A DNA stretch of 20,971 bases from Syntrophomonadaceae bacterium (GTDB lineage Bacteria > Bacillota > Syntrophomonadia > Syntrophomonadales > Syntrophomonadaceae). A program made the position numbers and the translations under genes. Below are positions 18,582 to 20,971 of this stretch, one piece after another (the first letter of the stretch is position 1; each line of letters begins with the position of its first letter). The DNA lies in the NCBI GenBank assembly GCA_012522705.1, contig JAAYJY010000043.1, positions 1-20,971 on the forward strand, in the 5' to 3' direction. The notes under the pieces are model-generated. The model did no database searches. It saw nothing but the letters and a program-made list of their open reading frames with translations, and was not told the origin of the DNA.

Positions 18582-20971
18582 ATGGAAGATAACTCAAACC
18601 GTTCGTTGATAAAGGTACTTGTTGTGCTGGCCCTATTATGGGGAGCATCGGCTTTGACAAATTACTATGTGGATTGGCTATGGTTCAAATCGGTAGATTT
18701 TACCCAGGTGTTCACCATTACCATCCTGAATAAACTGGGTTTGCTGATAAGTGCCTTCCTTTTGGCATTCTTTTTTGTTTGGGGCAATCTATGGCTTACC
18801 AAGAACAACGATCAGCCTGAACATGAACGGCCCATAGATGAGGGGCACGAACAGGACGTTATCTTCCTCAATCCCAATGTGTCTCAATGGGGAAAACTTA
18901 TCCAGGGCCAGAATCGCAAATGGGTATTCCTGGCCGCCGCTTTATTCGGGGCTTATCTGGTCAGCAGCGTTTTGGGTAACAACTGGATAATCGTGCAGCA
19001 GTTGCTGAACAAAACCGCGTTTGGTTTAACCGATCCGGTCTTTGGCCGGGACTTGGGGTTCTACTTTTTTAACCTGCCATTCTACCATTTCTTCTATAGC
19101 CTGCTCATGACCCTACTGGTAATAACCGCCATCATGGTGGGGATGGTCTATCTGCTCAACGCCTCAGCCGAGCTTTTCATGATCGATTGGGAGGATTTCT
19201 CCTTTGCCAAAAAACACTTGTCCATCCTGGTAGCCGCCATCTTTGCCTTGAAAGCTTGGGGATACAAGCTGGCAACCTTTGATATCCTTTATTCCAACCA
19301 GGGAGCAGTTTTTGGAGCCACCTATACGGATATCCACGCCCGCTTGCTTTCCAATCAGGTACTGATGGTAGTGGCCCTGGCGGTGGCGGCGGTATTGCTG
19401 GTAAACCTGTATGCGCGGAAATTCCGTTGGATACTGTACAGTGTTGGTGCCTGGGTAGTGGTGGCCGCCCTGATGGGGGGAGTCTACCCCACGGTGATGC
19501 AAAAATTTATTGTCCAGCCCAATGAATACAACCTGGAAAGACCATATATAGAGACCGGCATCCAGTATACCCGTCAGGCCTATGGGCTGGACGAAGTGGA
19601 GAACAAGCAGTTTGCCATCGATTATGACTTGACCCCGGAAGATATCCAGGCTAACGAAGCGACCATCAGCAACATCCGCTTGTGGGATTGGCAGCCTCTG
19701 GGGGCAACCTATCGCAGCCTCCAGGAATTGCGTCCCTATTATGTTTTTAGTGACGTGGACATCGATCGTTACACTATCGATGGCCGCTACCGCCAGGTCA
19801 TGCTGTCAGCCCGGGAGATCGAACAGACTCCCGACCAACAACGGACTTGGGTCAATCAGCGCCTTATGTTCACCCATGGTTATGGACTGGTGATGAGCCC
19901 GGTCACAGAATTCATCCAAGAGGGTTTTCCGGAATTTTTCATCAAGGATATACCGCCCCAGTTTGCTACCGATCTGACCATATCCCGTCCCGAGATATAT
20001 TTTGGCGAGAAGACCGACAATTATGTGATCGTCAATAGCAAGCAGGATGAATTCGATTATCCTATGGGGGACCAAAACGTATTGACCCAGTACCAGGCGG
20101 ATACCGGCATCCCGATCAAATCGTGGCCCCGGCGATTGGTTTTGAGCTGGACGCTAAAAGACTATAAGATGCTGCTGTCTTCAGAAATAACCAACGACAG
20201 CCAGGTGCTCATGAATCGCAACATAGTGTCCCGCACCCAGGAGGTGGCTCCTTATCTCCATTTTGACGAGGACCCCTATGTGGTGGTCGACCCCGAGGGC
20301 AAATTGTTCTGGATACTGGATGCCTATACCGTTTCCAGCATGTATCCTTATTCCCAGCCCTACAACCAGGCCGGTCACAACTACATCCGCAACGCGGTCA
20401 AGGTAGTCTGCGATGCCTACAGCGGAGAGATGAATTTCTATGTGGCTGATGGGCAGGACCCCTTGATCCAGACCTATCAGAAGATATTCCCGGATTTATA
20501 CCAGCCGATGGAGGACATGCCAGCCGGACTCAAACCTCACGTTCGTTTCCCGGTGGACCTGTTCAGCATTCAGGCTCACATTTACAGTTTGTACCACATC
20601 AGTGACCCAGGCGTCTTTTATAATAAGGAAGACATTTGGGTGATCCCCAACGAACTCAGCGGCGGCGCTGAAACCCCGATCGAACCTTACTATATAATCA
20701 TGCGTCTGCCCGGGGAGAGCGTGGCCGAGTACATCCTCATGCTGCCATATACACCCAACGGCCGGCCCAACATGATAGCCTGGATGTGCGCCCGCATGGA
20801 CGGCGACAATTATGGGAAGAAGCTGGTCTACCAATTCCCCAAACAGGAGACCGTATATGGGCCGATGCAGATCGAAACGCGTATAAACCAGGATACCGAG
20901 ATCTCCCGCCAACTGACGCTGTGGGACCAGAGGGGCTCCAGCGCGCTGAGAGGCAACCTGTTGATCATACC
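18582..20971 (+). CDS. UPF0182 family membrane protein (3' end outside window)
   Basis: A large conserved membrane protein of unknown function; 796 codons are visible and the frame is open to the window end. UPF0182 proteins are usually around 900 aa, so little is missing. The N-terminal third has about seven hydrophobic segments, beginning VLVVLALLWGASAL and continuing with the family-typical NYYVDWLWFKSVDF. FGRDLGFYFFNLPFY lies between segments. The remaining part is a large extracytoplasmic domain (ERPYIETGIQYTRQAYGLDE, RPEIYFGEKTDNYVIVNSKQ, EPYYIIMRLPGE, MLPYTPNGRPNMIAWMCARM), all recognisable blocks of the family. AGGAGGG precedes the ATG by 8 nt. Confidence 0.92.
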   Translation, partial: MEDNSNRSLIKVLVVLALLWGASALTNYYVDWLWFKSVDFTQVFTITILNKLGLLISAFLLAFFFVWGNLWLTKNNDQPEHERPIDEGHEQDVIFLNPNVSQWGKLIQGQNRKWVFLAAALFGAYLVSSVLGNNWIIVQQLLNKTAFGLTDPVFGRDLGFYFFNLPFYHFFYSLLMTLLVITAIMVGMVYLLNASAELFMIDWEDFSFAKKHLSILVAAIFALKAWGYKLATFDILYSNQGAVFGATYTDIHARLLSNQVLMVVALAVAAVLLVNLYARKFRWILYSVGAWVVVAALMGGVYPTVMQKFIVQPNEYNLERPYIETGIQYTRQAYGLDEVENKQFAIDYDLTPEDIQANEATISNIRLWDWQPLGATYRSLQELRPYYVFSDVDIDRYTIDGRYRQVMLSAREIEQTPDQQRTWVNQRLMFTHGYGLVMSPVTEFIQEGFPEFFIKDIPPQFATDLTISRPEIYFGEKTDNYVIVNSKQDEFDYPMGDQNVLTQYQADTGIPIKSWPRRLVLSWTLKDYKMLLSSEITNDSQVLMNRNIVSRTQEVAPYLHFDEDPYVVVDPEGKLFWILDAYTVSSMYPYSQPYNQAGHNYIRNAVKVVCDAYSGEMNFYVADGQDPLIQTYQKIFPDLYQPMEDMPAGLKPHVRFPVDLFSIQAHIYSLYHISDPGVFYNKEDIWVIPNELSGGAETPIEPYYIIMRLPGESVAEYILMLPYTPNGRPNMIAWMCARMDGDNYGKKLVYQFPKQETVYGPMQIETRINQDTEISRQLTLWDQRGSSALRGNLLII

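Overview
The window looks like chromosomal DNA of a Gram-positive anaerobe of the Clostridia (Bacillota), possibly close to Syntrophomonadaceae. This rests on strong purine-rich Shine-Dalgarno sites, a Gram-positive-type signal peptidase I with one N-terminal anchor, membrane-anchored single-PDZ HtrA, a zf-HC2 anti-sigma factor, a YpmA-like small protein and a UPF0182 membrane protein. No lineage marker was tested, so this is an inference. No phage, transposase or CRISPR array is visible.

Layout, left to right. (1) 1-896: the 3' part of an EF-G gene with a long-stem terminator. (2) 988-2608, minus strand: an ECF sigma factor and its membrane anti-sigma factor, overlapping, reading toward the EF-G gene. 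(3) 2775-4981: UPF0178 protein, Mrp/NBP35-type Fe-S carrier ATPase and exonuclease III, closely spaced. (4) 4982-5570: a strong promoter, a hairpin plus T5 right behind it, a 48-aa micro-ORF and a 14-bp-stem terminator. (5) 5571-8027: DUF366 protein, DUF4264 (YpmA-like) protein, signal peptidase I, SurE nucleotidase, and a small membrane protein with no normal start codon. (6) 8107-10155: an EF-G-like GTPase whose G3 box has Tyr in place of the catalytic His. (7) 10271-11353: an MscS channel. (8) 11480-16400: HtrA protease, an OmpR-type response regulator, its histidine kinase, and a secreted four-repeat LTxxQ protein. (9) 16568-17250: a two-TM zinc-ribbon protein and tRNA-Trp on the minus strand, with a promoter divergent from ddl. 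(10) 17321-18271: D-Ala-D-Ala ligase. (11) 18582 to the window end: UPF0182 membrane protein, truncated by the window.

The most interesting part is region 8. The upstream regions of both htrA and the LTxxQ protein carry tandem CTTCAT-like hexamers at an exact 11-bp period (11480/11491/11502 and 15517/15528/15539). That is the spacing expected for head-to-tail binding by an OmpR-family regulator, and such a regulator with its kinase lies between the two genes. HtrA (DegP-like), a Spy/CpxP-like LTxxQ protein and a two-component system together resemble the proteobacterial Cpx envelope-stress regulon, apparently built independently here. The ECF sigma/anti-sigma pair, signal peptidase I and MscS channel add to an envelope-homeostasis theme.
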